From Jingyaoa shaoxingensis (GTDB lineage Bacteria; Bacillota; Clostridia; Lachnospirales; Lachnospiraceae), in contig NZ_JACRSZ010000016.1 of assembly GCF_014385005.1 (NCBI RefSeq), positions 1 to 64,000 on the forward strand: 64,000 nt of DNA, given 5' to 3'. The notes beneath the pieces are model-generated. The model ran no database searches and was not told where the DNA came from. It was given only the letters and a program-made list of their open reading frames with translations. A program made the translations under genes and the position numbers. Below are positions 51,899 to 61,732 of this stretch, piece after piece (the stretch's first letter is position 1; the number at the start of each line of letters is the position of its first letter).

Positions 51899-54800
51899 CT
51901 ATGAAAAATCAAACAAAGATAACTGATTGGATTCCGGAAGATCTCCCAGAATACCCAGATCATCCATCACATCGATAACACTCTTGCTGACCTTCGTTCT
52001 CTGCCAGAAATCATCCTTCGATAAAAATGGTCCGTCTTTTACTGCTTCTACTACTGCTTCTGCCGCTTTGTCTCCCATTCCGTCTATGGTAGACAGGGAT
52101 GGCATCAGTTTCCCGTCAATCACCTGAAAACGGCTGGCCTGAGCCTTCTCCAGTTCAATCGGCAGGAACTCAAAACCCCTGGCGTAAAACTCCTGTACAC
52201 TTCGCATATCTTTGTAGGTATCCTGTTCCTTTTTGGACAGAGAATCACTGCGCTTTTTATAATCCCGCATATGCATCTTCAGCCTGTCTTCCCCCTGGCA
52301 CATCAGTTCATAATTAAAATCATCTGCACGGATACTGAAGTAAGCCGCATAATATGCCAGAGGATAATATACCTTACAGTAAGCTATACGCCACGCCATC
52401 ATAACATAAGCTGCCGCATGTGCCTTCGGGAACATGTACTTGATCTTCTTACAGGACCAGATGTACCAGTCTGGCACATCATGCTTCTTCATTTCTTCTT
52501 CCCACTCCGGCTTCAGGCCTTTTCCTTTTCGCACGCTCTCCATGATAGTGAAGGACTGTTCACTGTCCAGCCCCTTCTGAATCAGATAAATCATGATATC
52601 ATCTCGCGTACAGATTGCTGTAGAAATGGTTGCCTTTCCTTCCTGAATCAGCACCTGGGCATTTCCCAGCCATACGTCAGTACCATGAGCCAGTCCGGCA
52701 ATACGCACCAGATCCGAAAATTCTTTTGGCTTGGTATCAATCAGCATCTGCATGGCAAAGTCGGTACCGAATTCCGGAATACCCAGGGATCCCAGTGGGC
52801 ATTCCACCAGCTGATCCGGGGTAATCCCCAGTGCCTCTGTACTGCTGAACAGAGACATCACTGCCTTATCATCCAATGGAATATTGCGGGCATTTAACCC
52901 AGTCAGGTCTTCCAGCATACGTATCATGGTCGGATCATCGTGTCCGAGAATATCCAGCTTCAGCAGATTGTGGTCAATGGAATGGTAGTCAAAATGAGTA
53001 GTTATAATATCTGTCTCTGTATCGTTTGCCGGATGCTGTACAGGGGTAAAAGAATAAATTTCTTCCCCGTGAGGCAGTACAACAATACCACCCGGATGCT
53101 GTCCTGTGGTCCTTCGTACTCCGACGCATCCTTCTACAATACGGTTAATCTCACAGACACGCTTGCGCTGTCCACGTTCTTCGTAGTAATTTTTTACATA
53201 ACCGAATGCGGTCTTATCTGCCAGCGTACCAATGGTTCCCGCCTTAAAAGTATGTCCGGTTCCGAAGATGACTTCCGTATAACGATGGGCATTTCCCTGA
53301 TATTCACCAGAGAAGTTCAGGTCAATATCAGGCTCTTTATTTCCCTTGAATCCCAGGAAAGTCTCAAACGGGATATCAAATCCTTCTTTTCGAAGGGATG
53401 CCCCGCACACCGGGCATTTCTTATCCGGCATATCGCATCCAGCCCGTCCGGAAAAGGCTTTTACATCATCAGAATCAAAATCATAATAATGGCAGACTTC
53501 ACAGTAATAATGAGGACTTAATGGATTTACCTCTGTGATTCCCGCCATAGTAGCTACAAAAGAAGATCCAACCGATCCACGAGATCCTACCAGATAGCCA
53601 TCGTCATTAGACTTCCACACCAGCTTCTGGGCAATGATATACATTACGGCAAATCCGTTGGAAATAATAGAGTTCAGTTCACGCTCCAGACGCTCCGATA
53701 CTATCGGGGGCAGATCCTCTCCGTAGATCTCATGTGCCTTGTTATAACAGATTTCTCGTAAGGTTTTGTCCGAGTTCTCGATGACCGGCGGACATTTATC
53801 CGGACGTACCGGCGCAATATGCTCACACATATCTGCGATCCTGTTTGGATTGGTAATGACCACTTCCTCTGCCTTTTCCTGTCCCAAATAGGCAAATTCC
53901 TTCATCATCTCTTCTGTAGTGTGCAAAAACAGCGGTGCCTGCTGGTCTGCATCCTTGAATCCTTTGCCGGCCATAATAATCCGACGATAAATCTCATCTT
54001 CCGGATTCAGGAAATGCACATCACAGGTGGCAAGAACCGGCTTGTGCAGCTGCTCTCCCAGTTTGACAACCTTCCGGTTCAGATCCTGCAGATCTTTTTC
54101 CGTCTTAATGTCTTCTCTGTCTTCCTCACGGATCATAAATGCATTATTGCCGATTGGCTGAATCTCCAGATAATCATAAAAGTTCGCAATACGAATAATT
54201 TCCTGCTCTGTTTTTCCTTCCAGAATTGCCTGGAACAGTTCTCCCGCTTCACAGGCAGATCCCAGAATCAGTCCCTCCCTGTACTGCTGTATGGCACTCT
54301 TCGGAATACGGGGTCTTCGGTTGTAATACTGCAGATGCGACCAGGATACCAAACGGTACAGATTGATTCTTCCAATCTCATTCTTTGCCAGAATAATGGC
54401 ATGATAGGTCGGAAGCTTCTTTATCTGTTCCAGAGAAGTGCTTCCCAGCTCATTGATGCCGTCCAGGTCAAAGACATCCTGTTTTGCCAGCATCTCTACA
54501 AATTTCAGAAAAATCTCTGCTGTACATTCTGCATCGTCCACTGCACGGTGATGGTGGTGCAGATTAATATGCAGCGCTTTTGCAACCGTATCCAGCTTAA
54601 AACGGTTCAGCTGCGGCAGCATAATGCGTGCCAGTGCTACAGTATCCAGATACGTAAAGATCTGTTCCCGCCCCTGTCTGCGGCAGTTCTCTTCAATAAA
54701 ACTGACATCAAATCCTGCATTATGAGCCACCAGTACCGCATCTCCCACAAATTCCAGAAACTGTGGCAGGATCTCTTCGATCACCGGCGCATCCATCACC

Positions 54801-56494
54801 ATATTATCATTGATGCTGGTCAGTTCTTCAATTCGAAACGGAATCGGCACCTGTGGATTGACAAAGGTAGAAAAACGGTCTGTGATCTCTCCGTTTTCCA
54901 CTTTTACCGCGCCGATCTCGATGATCCGGTTATTCACCGGACTAAAGCCGGTAGTCTCCAGGTCAAACACTACGAAACTTCCCTGCAGATTCTGCCCCAT
55001 GGAATGCATAACAATATCCTTGGAATCATCCACCAGATAAGCTTCCACCCCGTAAATAACTTTAAACGGATCATGAATCAGCTTCAATTCTTCTTTTGTC
55101 ACATCCGGATGTTCTACCTTATATTTATCCCGGTATGCCCGATCAATATCCTCGATAAAATGATTGGCATCCGGGAAAGACTGCAGCGCCCCGTGATCGG
55201 TAATAGCGATAGCTGAATGTCCCCATTTGTATGCCTGCTTTACAATATCTTTTACCTCAGATACTCCATCCATATCACTCATTTTGGTATGACAGTGAAG
55301 CTCTACCCGCTTCTCCGGCCAGGTATCCATACGACCTGCGCGGAAATCACTGATTTTCTTAATTCCCACAACTGACCCAATCGTCAGCTGACTGTCAAAA
55401 CGGTCAATGGTAGTAACACCTTTCAGCTTCACAAACGCACCCTTTTTCAAATCCTGTGTCAGTTCCGGCACCTGCTCCGTTGCAAGGAAAATCTTGACCG
55501 TAATCGTATCTGTAAAGTCCGTAATATCCATCATAATAATTGTCTTTTCATTTCGGATATCTCTGGTCTCCAGAGCACGGACACATCCACGGATGACCAC
55601 TTCTCCCATTTCCCCTTCAATGGTACGGATCTCGATAGCTTCTTCGTCAATATCTCTCCCGTAGATCACATCCGGATTATCCGAACGTTTCAGTCCACGG
55701 CGATAATCTCCGCCACCTTTTCTGGAAAAACCACCCCCGCCAAATGACTTTTTTGGTTCCTGTACCTGCTTTTTGGACTCTGCAGGTGCTGTCTTCGCAG
55801 CTTCTTTTTTGCCACTTGCCGTCTTTGCTTCTTTTTTCTCGGGTTTGGAATCAGTATCGATCATTAATTCTTCTGCTCCGGATGACTCTTCTCCCACTCC
55901 GGCTTCCCGGTTCTTACGAAGCCGTTCTGCGATAGCCGCCACTTCCTGTTCAATAAGCAAGTCACTGTTTTTCCGTGCCTTACTCATCTGAGCAACCTTC
56001 TGTCTCAGGGTAATCTTCAGATGCAGTCCGCAGCGTTCGCAGAATATCTTTTCCATAATACGGATCAGTTCCTCCGCTTTTCCTTCCAGAACCACGGATT
56101 CCTCGATGGTCAGTATCATGGCATCAGGAGCTGTAAATTCATACTCCGCCTGACGTAATAAATTATATTCAAAAATACTGTAGTCTCTCAGTTCCAGCAA
56201 AATACTGTCACGGTAATCCGGAAACAGATTCTCAGCTGTATACTGACCGGACAGATGAAATTTTTCAATAATCCGTACATCAATTTCCGCATCAGAAAAA
56301 CACTGATCCTTAATAGCTTTTTCTGCCATACGGATGTACTTTTTGTGGATCCATGTCTCACTGATGATATAAACGCGCAGAAGCTCTCTGGAAGAAGTCA
56401 CGGCAACTTTTGTCACCGCGACCTTCTCAAAGAGCTTTTTCACTGAATCACTGATCTGTAATTCCGGAAATACTTCCAGAAAACTTTTCTCCAT
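51899..56494 (-). CDS. polC: DNA polymerase III PolC-type alpha subunit
   Basis: The 1531-residue gram-positive replicase has an N-terminal domain, a low-complexity Lys/Glu linker (about 205-285), an OB fold, and a PHP domain starting HCHTKMSDMDG near 401. A DnaQ exonuclease (DLETTGFSP near 513) is inserted into the PHP. The polymerase core has SRGSVGSSF near 973 and PDIDLNFSG with the catalytic Asp pair near 1060. A four-Cys zinc site lies between them (EVCHYYD ... KKCPVCG). It ends QLSLFDFS, a beta-clamp-binding motif. It follows ispG by two bases. Confidence 0.97.
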   Translation of the reverse strand: MEKSFLEVFPELQISDSVKKLFEKVAVTKVAVTSSRELLRVYIISETWIHKKYIRMAEKAIKDQCFSDAEIDVRIIEKFHLSGQYTAENLFPDYRDSILLELRDYSIFEYNLLRQAEYEFTAPDAMILTIEESVVLEGKAEELIRIMEKIFCERCGLHLKITLRQKVAQMSKARKNSDLLIEQEVAAIAERLRKNREAGVGEESSGAEELMIDTDSKPEKKEAKTASGKKEAAKTAPAESKKQVQEPKKSFGGGGFSRKGGGDYRRGLKRSDNPDVIYGRDIDEEAIEIRTIEGEMGEVVIRGCVRALETRDIRNEKTIIMMDITDFTDTITVKIFLATEQVPELTQDLKKGAFVKLKGVTTIDRFDSQLTIGSVVGIKKISDFRAGRMDTWPEKRVELHCHTKMSDMDGVSEVKDIVKQAYKWGHSAIAITDHGALQSFPDANHFIEDIDRAYRDKYKVEHPDVTKEELKLIHDPFKVIYGVEAYLVDDSKDIVMHSMGQNLQGSFVVFDLETTGFSPVNNRIIEIGAVKVENGEITDRFSTFVNPQVPIPFRIEELTSINDNMVMDAPVIEEILPQFLEFVGDAVLVAHNAGFDVSFIEENCRRQGREQIFTYLDTVALARIMLPQLNRFKLDTVAKALHINLHHHHRAVDDAECTAEIFLKFVEMLAKQDVFDLDGINELGSTSLEQIKKLPTYHAIILAKNEIGRINLYRLVSWSHLQYYNRRPRIPKSAIQQYREGLILGSACEAGELFQAILEGKTEQEIIRIANFYDYLEIQPIGNNAFMIREEDREDIKTEKDLQDLNRKVVKLGEQLHKPVLATCDVHFLNPEDEIYRRIIMAGKGFKDADQQAPLFLHTTEEMMKEFAYLGQEKAEEVVITNPNRIADMCEHIAPVRPDKCPPVIENSDKTLREICYNKAHEIYGEDLPPIVSERLERELNSIISNGFAVMYIIAQKLVWKSNDDGYLVGSRGSVGSSFVATMAGITEVNPLSPHYYCEVCHYYDFDSDDVKAFSGRAGCDMPDKKCPVCGASLRKEGFDIPFETFLGFKGNKEPDIDLNFSGEYQGNAHRYTEVIFGTGHTFKAGTIGTLADKTAFGYVKNYYEERGQRKRVCEINRIVEGCVGVRRTTGQHPGGIVVLPHGEEIYSFTPVQHPANDTETDIITTHFDYHSIDHNLLKLDILGHDDPTMIRMLEDLTGLNARNIPLDDKAVMSLFSSTEALGITPDQLVECPLGSLGIPEFGTDFAMQMLIDTKPKEFSDLVRIAGLAHGTDVWLGNAQVLIQEGKATISTAICTRDDIMIYLIQKGLDSEQSFTIMESVRKGKGLKPEWEEEMKKHDVPDWYIWSCKKIKYMFPKAHAAAYVMMAWRIAYCKVYYPLAYYAAYFSIRADDFNYELMCQGEDRLKMHMRDYKKRSDSLSKKEQDTYKDMRSVQEFYARGFEFLPIELEKAQASRFQVIDGKLMPSLSTIDGMGDKAAEAVVEAVKDGPFLSKDDFWQRTKVSKSVIDVMDDLGILGDLPESNQLSLFDFS

Positions 56495-56496
56495 AC

Positions 56497-57552
56497 TTAT
56501 TTCTCCCAGTTCAACAATTCCTCCCGAAGCGCATTCAGAAGCTGGTCTTCCGGAAGCTTCTGAATGATTTCGCCTTTCTTAATCAGAAGTCCTTCACCTT
56601 TGCCTCCGGCAATTCCGATATCTGCTTCTTTTGCCTCTCCAGGCCCATTTACCACACATCCCATAACTGCCACTTTGATATCAAGCGGAATATCCTGCAC
56701 CATGTTTTCCACTGCATTGGCTAAACCGATCAGGTCAATACTGGTTCTTCCACAGGTCGGGCAGGATACCACTTCGATGCCGCCCTTGCGCAGTCCCAGG
56801 GTTCTTAAAATCAGTTTTGCCGACTTGATTTCTTCCACCGGATCTCCAGTCAACGATACACGGATCGTATCTCCGATGCCCTGATTTAAAATCAGTCCCA
56901 GACCAATGGCAGACTTAATATTACCGGATAACAACGTTCCTGCCTCTGTGATTCCCACATGGAGCGGATAATTGATCTCCTTTGCAATTAATTCATGAGC
57001 TTTTACACACATCATCACATCCGATGACTTAATACTGACTACCAGATTATTATAGCCCAGATCTTCAATACTGTGCACCTTATCCAAAGCACTTTCTACA
57101 ATGCCTTCTGCCGTTACACCGTTGTATTTCTTTACCAGGTCTTTTTCCAGGGATCCACTGTTTACCCCCACACGGATCGGGATGTTACGCTCTTTTGCCG
57201 CATCCACTACTGCCTTCACTCTTTTTGTATCACCGATATTACCCGGATTAATACGGATCTTATCGGCTCCGTTTTCAATGGCTGCCAGAGCCATACGATA
57301 ATCAAAATGAATATCCGCCACCACCGGAATGCTGATTTCTTTCTTAATCTCCTTCAATGCCTGTGCTGCTTCCAGCGTCGGTACCGTACAGCGGATGATC
57401 TCACATCCTGCTGCCTCCAGACGGTGAATCTGCTCCACCGTTGCCTTTACATCTTCGGTTCTCGTATTGGTCATGGACTGTATCAGAATCGGATTGCCCC
57501 CTCCGATCACCCGGTTGCCAATATGCACTGTTTTCGTATGATCTCGATACAT
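56497..57552 (-). CDS. ispG: (E)-4-hydroxy-3-methylbut-2-enyl-diphosphate synthase
   Basis: The 351-residue [4Fe-4S] enzyme of the MEP isoprenoid pathway shows the N-terminal IQSMTNT, the barrel motif RINPGNIG, and cluster cysteines in CPTCGRTS near 264 and CVVNGPGEAKEADIG near 297. The ATG at 57552 is chosen since AAGGAGAGG lies eight bases upstream; a Met seven codons earlier lacks a site. In many Clostridia dxr and rseP precede ispG-polC; here folA-thyA takes that position. Confidence 0.96.
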   Translation of the reverse strand: MYRDHTKTVHIGNRVIGGGNPILIQSMTNTRTEDVKATVEQIHRLEAAGCEIIRCTVPTLEAAQALKEIKKEISIPVVADIHFDYRMALAAIENGADKIRINPGNIGDTKRVKAVVDAAKERNIPIRVGVNSGSLEKDLVKKYNGVTAEGIVESALDKVHSIEDLGYNNLVVSIKSSDVMMCVKAHELIAKEINYPLHVGITEAGTLLSGNIKSAIGLGLILNQGIGDTIRVSLTGDPVEEIKSAKLILRTLGLRKGGIEVVSCPTCGRTSIDLIGLANAVENMVQDIPLDIKVAVMGCVVNGPGEAKEADIGIAGGKGEGLLIKKGEIIQKLPEDQLLNALREELLNWEK

Positions 57553-57585
57553 TTTTCTGTCCTCTCCTTCCATACTCGAAGCTTT

Positions 57586-58077
57586 TTATTTTTTTCTCCT
57601 ATACATCAGAAACTGATATTCCAGGTCAAAATAAGTCTGTTCATCACTGTCTGCTGCGATATACCAGTCATCCATCTCGTCCAGATTTGGGAAATAAGCA
57701 TCCGCTTCATACTCATGGTCAATTTTGGTGACATGTGCCACATCACAGTATGGCAACATCTGACGGTATACACTGTCTCCCCCGATGACATAGACCTGTT
57801 CGCTGTCGTACTTCTTCAGTTCTTCCTGCAACTCCTCCATGGAATGTACCACGATGGCATCTTTTACCTGATAGTCCTTATTCCCGGTGAGAACGATGTT
57901 CGTACGATTCTTCAAAGGCATGCCATTTGGAAAGCTCTCCAGTGTCTTTCTTCCCATTACTACTACATTACCGGTAGTTGTCTCTCTGAAAAACTTCATA
58001 TCAGAAGGAATGCTGACCAGTAATTTGTTATTGCATCCAATTCCCCAATTCTTATCTGCTGCTACGATAATATTCAT
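57586..58077 (-). CDS. folA: Dihydrofolate reductase
   Basis: The 163-residue enzyme has the full DHFR pattern: start IVAADKNWGIGCNNKLL, VVMGRKTLESFP, and YVIGGDSVYRQ with the NADPH loop. It reduces dihydrofolate made by ThyA, which is encoded 12 bases upstream. No resistance-type substitution can be judged by eye. Downstream ispG begins 33 bases later. Confidence 0.95.
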   Translation of the reverse strand: MNIIVAADKNWGIGCNNKLLVSIPSDMKFFRETTTGNVVVMGRKTLESFPNGMPLKNRTNIVLTGNKDYQVKDAIVVHSMEELQEELKKYDSEQVYVIGGDSVYRQMLPYCDVAHVTKIDHEYEADAYFPNLDEMDDWYIAADSDEQTYFDLEYQFLMYRRKK

Positions 58078-58089
58078 TTTTCTTCCCCC

Positions 58090-58947
58090 TTATACCGCAA
58101 CCGGGATATTCTTGATCTGTTCCCCGGTTACATAATCTTCTACGATCAGATCCTGCGTTGTAAACTGATAAAAATCTTTTACTTCCGGATTCAGGCTCAC
58201 CTTCGGTGCCGGATACTCTTCCCTTGTCAGAAGCTCCTGAATCATCGGTACATGCCGGTCATAGATATGTGCATCTGCAATGATATGCACCAGTTCTCCC
58301 GGCACCATATCATTCACCTGTGCCACCATCATCAGCAAAATCGCATACTGACATACATTCCAGCCATTTGCCGCCAGCATATCCTGACTTCTCTGATTCA
58401 GCACCGCATTAAGTACCAGTCTACGGTCGGTATCTTCCGGTCTCGGTGCCGTCACATTATAGGTCATACTGTAACAGCATGGATCCAGTCCTCCTGAATG
58501 CAGATATTCAAACTGATACATATTCGTCATAATACGACGGCTATATGGATTCTCCTTCAACTGTCGAAGTACATAGTCCATCTGGTCGGTCTCTTCCCCT
58601 TTATAGATGAATTTTCTGCGGATCACATCCCCATAACAGGTTCCAATGCTTCCCGTTTCATCAGCCCAGCTGTCCCACACATGACTGTTCAGGTCATGGA
58701 TATTGTTAGACTTCTTCTGATAGATCCACAGGATCTCATCCATGGCACTTTTCAGTGCAATTCTTCTTAAGGTAATGGCAGGGAATTCTTTTCTCAGATC
58801 ATAGCGGTTCACCACGCCAAACTTCTTGACAGTATAGGCCGGTGTGCCGTCTTCCCAGTGCGGACGCACCAGTTCTCCTTTCGTATCCGTTCCATTTTCC
58901 AGAATATCTCTGCAAGTCTCTTTAAATAATCTGTCTGCGTAACTCAT
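58090..58947 (-). CDS. thyA: Thymidylate synthase (divergent ThyA type)
   Basis: The 285-residue enzyme matches ThyA and would make dTMP from dUMP with methylene-tetrahydrofolate. The active-site region reads GLDPCCYSMTYNV (Cys156, Cys157), where the usual motif is PPCH, so the His after the nucleophile is a Cys. The dUMP-binding area is LNQRSQDMLAANGWNV in place of the common QRS-x-D-x-FLG-x-P-FN. The nucleotide-contact DAHIYDRH is kept. These changes fit a distinct clostridial subtype. It starts eight bases after the DHHW gene. Confidence 0.9.
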   Translation of the reverse strand: MSYADRLFKETCRDILENGTDTKGELVRPHWEDGTPAYTVKKFGVVNRYDLRKEFPAITLRRIALKSAMDEILWIYQKKSNNIHDLNSHVWDSWADETGSIGTCYGDVIRRKFIYKGEETDQMDYVLRQLKENPYSRRIMTNMYQFEYLHSGGLDPCCYSMTYNVTAPRPEDTDRRLVLNAVLNQRSQDMLAANGWNVCQYAILLMMVAQVNDMVPGELVHIIADAHIYDRHVPMIQELLTREEYPAPKVSLNPEVKDFYQFTTQDLIVEDYVTGEQIKNIPVAV

Positions 58948-58955
58948 GTCCCCTC

Positions 58956-60107
58956 CTACTGCTGATCTGTAGCAAGCGCCAGCTTCGCCACACTGGTATC
59001 TTCTGCAAATCCTGCCGCATTATATAACACACAAATATCCGTATAATCCTTATCCTTCATGTAATCTCCAAGATTCTCATTAAAATAGCGCAGATCCACA
59101 ATATCAATCTGTGAAAAATCCTGCATAGCAAAGCTCAGGAAACAGTTGGCATAAGAATCCTTGATGATCAGGAGCTTCCGGTCTGTTTTTGCTTCTGTCT
59201 TTGCTTCAATCAATGGCTGATTGCCGCCAAAAAAGACTGCATACTTGTCTCTTCCTTCCAGATAGGAAGTATCATACAGACTGGCTCGTTCTTCTGAATG
59301 ATTGTAAGTCAGTGTATAAGGAATCTCTGTCACCGGCTGATAACTCTCTATGGAGTCTCCCGGAACATCGATGTTCACCTTGGCATCAATGGTTCCGTGA
59401 AAATCTGTAGTCAACGTCTTTTCACGATATTCTGACAATGGAACAATTGGAAGGTCAATGCTCTCTGCCCAGGCTTCATATACATATCGGGCGGCCAGCG
59501 TCTTCCAGTGATGATCTGTTTTATAATAAATCGGTTCTTCTTTGTGCGCGTCCAGTACCGGCTCTGCATCAAACAGCAAGTCTTCCGGAATCTGCGTTCT
59601 GATTTCATTCAAATACGCTCCTTCCTCCTCTGCTACCGCATAAGCCGGAAGTTTATCCTTCAGAATCTCCACAGCATTCGGGACAATCATTGCCTTTACA
59701 TGCCCGGTGCCCACCTTCTGTTCCTGAGACTGCAGGAAATTGCACAGATAAGTAATATTATTCTTCGCCGTATCCGTATCAAAAGATCCGGAATGCTTCT
59801 CAATCAGATAGCCGTCTTTTGCAAAATAGACACCATTTATCTCTGTCTTTCCCTCTGCCCGTTCAGCCTCGGTCTTCACGCCAATCCATCCGTCTCTCCA
59901 GAAAAACTGGTCCGACAGATAAGTCTCATAATTCTTTTCAAAAGTGCCGCTTAAGATATCCTTCAGATTCAGTTCCGGCATCTGTGCCAGAATACGGTTT
60001 TCTTTTTCTGAAAATGAAATATCTCGTTTCAAAAGACTGCCTCCGGCACATCCAAATATCATAGCCAGAAACACTCCCGTCAGCACTCTGTTCTGCAATT
60101 TTGTCAT
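58956..60107 (-). CDS. DHHW-family protein, AlgJ/AlgX-like partner of the MBOAT
   Basis: The 383-residue protein has an N-terminal membrane anchor or signal (about 8-27) and an extracytoplasmic SGNH-like domain. It contains the family motif TDHHWKTLAA near 197 and the late LLIIKDSYANCFLSF Ser/Asp loop. Such proteins act with AlgI-type MBOAT O-acyltransferases to move acyl groups to extracellular polysaccharides. It follows the MBOAT gene by 15 bases and precedes thyA by eight, making it a bridge between surface and nucleotide genes. Confidence 0.87.
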   Translation of the reverse strand: MTKLQNRVLTGVFLAMIFGCAGGSLLKRDISFSEKENRILAQMPELNLKDILSGTFEKNYETYLSDQFFWRDGWIGVKTEAERAEGKTEINGVYFAKDGYLIEKHSGSFDTDTAKNNITYLCNFLQSQEQKVGTGHVKAMIVPNAVEILKDKLPAYAVAEEEGAYLNEIRTQIPEDLLFDAEPVLDAHKEEPIYYKTDHHWKTLAARYVYEAWAESIDLPIVPLSEYREKTLTTDFHGTIDAKVNIDVPGDSIESYQPVTEIPYTLTYNHSEERASLYDTSYLEGRDKYAVFFGGNQPLIEAKTEAKTDRKLLIIKDSYANCFLSFAMQDFSQIDIVDLRYFNENLGDYMKDKDYTDICVLYNAAGFAEDTSVAKLALATDQQ

Positions 60108-60122
60108 GTATCTTTTCTCCTC

Positions 60123-61544
60123 TTAAAAACGGAAGTACAGGAATGGATTGTAGGTGGCATCCACCAGATATGCCACTCCCAGGAAAAAGACTCCTGCATA
60201 AAATACCAGCCGGGCAATTGTTACCAGCCAGTTGTTCTCGCCTGCTTTCCGAATCAGCAGCGCTGCCACTTTCTTTGGCAATTCTGTGGAAGCCAGCACC
60301 AGAATGACCAGAAGCACTGCATAATTATATAACAGATAGATCGTAGTACTGTCCACCAGACCAGCCCCTGCTCCACCAAACATTGCACCAATATACTGTA
60401 CCCCGACAGCTATTTTGTCAAATGCAAAAATCACCCAGCCAATGAGTACAAAAAAAAGCGCATAAATATGACGGAATACGCGTGGAAGCTTTATCAGTAT
60501 ATCTTTTAATACAAACTTTTCAATAATCAGCAAAGCACCATAATAAACACCCCACAGGACGAAGTTCCAGCTTGCCCCATGCCAGATTCCTGTAAGCATC
60601 CATACTACTGCTATGTTGCGGATCTGTTTCTTTATCCCCCGGCGGTTGCCTCCAAGTGGAATATACACATATTCCCGGAACCAGGAACTTAAAGAGATAT
60701 GCCATCTTCTCCAGAATTCCGTAATGCTGGTGGATATGTAAGGATAATTAAAGTTCTCCAGGAAATGGAATCCGAACATCTTGCCCAGTCCAATTGCCAT
60801 ATCCGAATATCCGGAAAAATCAAAATAAATCTGGAATGCATAAGCTGCTGCCCCCAGCCATGCGGTTGCCACCGGAAGACTTCCCGCTCCCATGACAGAT
60901 ATGGTATCCCAAAGAACACCGATATTATTTGCCAACAGTACTTTCTTACCGAATCCGATCATAAATCGGTGAACACCTTCTGCAAAATCTGCCGCATTCT
61001 CCCGTCTGGTCTCCATCTGCTGTGCAATCGTCTTATACTGTACAATCGGTCCCGCAATCAACTGCGGGAACATAGACACATAGGTACCATACTTAATCCA
61101 GCTTGTCTGGACTTCCGTTACCCCCAGATACACATCTATGGTATAGGACATAGTCTGGAACGTAAAAAAAGAAATACCTATAGGCAATGGTATTCCAGTC
61201 AGTGGAATGGCTGTGCCAAACACTGCATTAATGCTTCCAATCAGGAAATCCAGATATTTGAAGAAACAAAGCACTGCAATGTTATAGATCAGGGAAATAC
61301 TCAGCCATTCTCTTGCCGATGCCGTCCTTCCATGCTTTTTACACCAGTCCACTTTCTTTCCAATGAAGAAATCCACAGTGATGGAACATAGCATCAACAA
61401 TACATACTTCGGCTCTCCCCATGCGTAAAAAAACAGACTGAACAACAATAAAATCACATTCCGGAACTTCCGCGGTGCAATATAATAAAGAAGTAACACT
61501 GCCGGAAGAAAACGGAACAGAAATAATAAACTACTGAAAACCAT
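60123..61544 (-). CDS. MBOAT O-acyltransferase (AlgI/DltB-like)
   Basis: The 473-residue protein with about eleven membrane helices matches the AlgI subfamily. The invariant His lies in GIWHGASWNFVLWG near 321. Other family stretches are FFYAWGEPKYVL and QLIAGPIVQYKTI. It carries acyl groups across the membrane for O-acetylation of a surface polymer; the polymer is unknown. It heads the run MBOAT, DHHW, thyA and diverges from an SGNH hydrolase. Confidence 0.92.
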   Translation of the reverse strand: MVFSSLLFLFRFLPAVLLLYYIAPRKFRNVILLLFSLFFYAWGEPKYVLLMLCSITVDFFIGKKVDWCKKHGRTASAREWLSISLIYNIAVLCFFKYLDFLIGSINAVFGTAIPLTGIPLPIGISFFTFQTMSYTIDVYLGVTEVQTSWIKYGTYVSMFPQLIAGPIVQYKTIAQQMETRRENAADFAEGVHRFMIGFGKKVLLANNIGVLWDTISVMGAGSLPVATAWLGAAAYAFQIYFDFSGYSDMAIGLGKMFGFHFLENFNYPYISTSITEFWRRWHISLSSWFREYVYIPLGGNRRGIKKQIRNIAVVWMLTGIWHGASWNFVLWGVYYGALLIIEKFVLKDILIKLPRVFRHIYALFFVLIGWVIFAFDKIAVGVQYIGAMFGGAGAGLVDSTTIYLLYNYAVLLVILVLASTELPKKVAALLIRKAGENNWLVTIARLVFYAGVFFLGVAYLVDATYNPFLYFRF

Positions 61545-61597
61545 CTTTTCTCCTGTACATCAAATGTTATTTTTTCTTAAATTTTGTCAAAAACCTA

Positions 61598-61625
61598 TTT
61601 ACAACAATTTTAATTATTATATAAT
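61598..61625 (+). promoter_or_regulatory. Promoter of the SGNH hydrolase / DUF4358 unit
   Basis: TTTACA (61598-61603), 16 bases and TATAAT (61620-61625) point rightward, about 110 bases before the SGNH start. The leader has no recognised riboswitch. Confidence 0.65.
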
Positions 61626-61732
61626 AGAGTATGTCAAAAAACAATGTTTTTATCGTTCCTGCATCGGAAGATAAACACACTGTTTTTTCGTGTGCATAAA
61701 GGGGAAACGAATTAAAATAACGAGGGGATTTC

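Noticed and set aside
61640..61732. c-di-GMP or other riboswitch in the SGNH leader (CACACTG...CGTGTGC hairpin)
   Set aside because: Only one short stem is seen and no known aptamer core matches.
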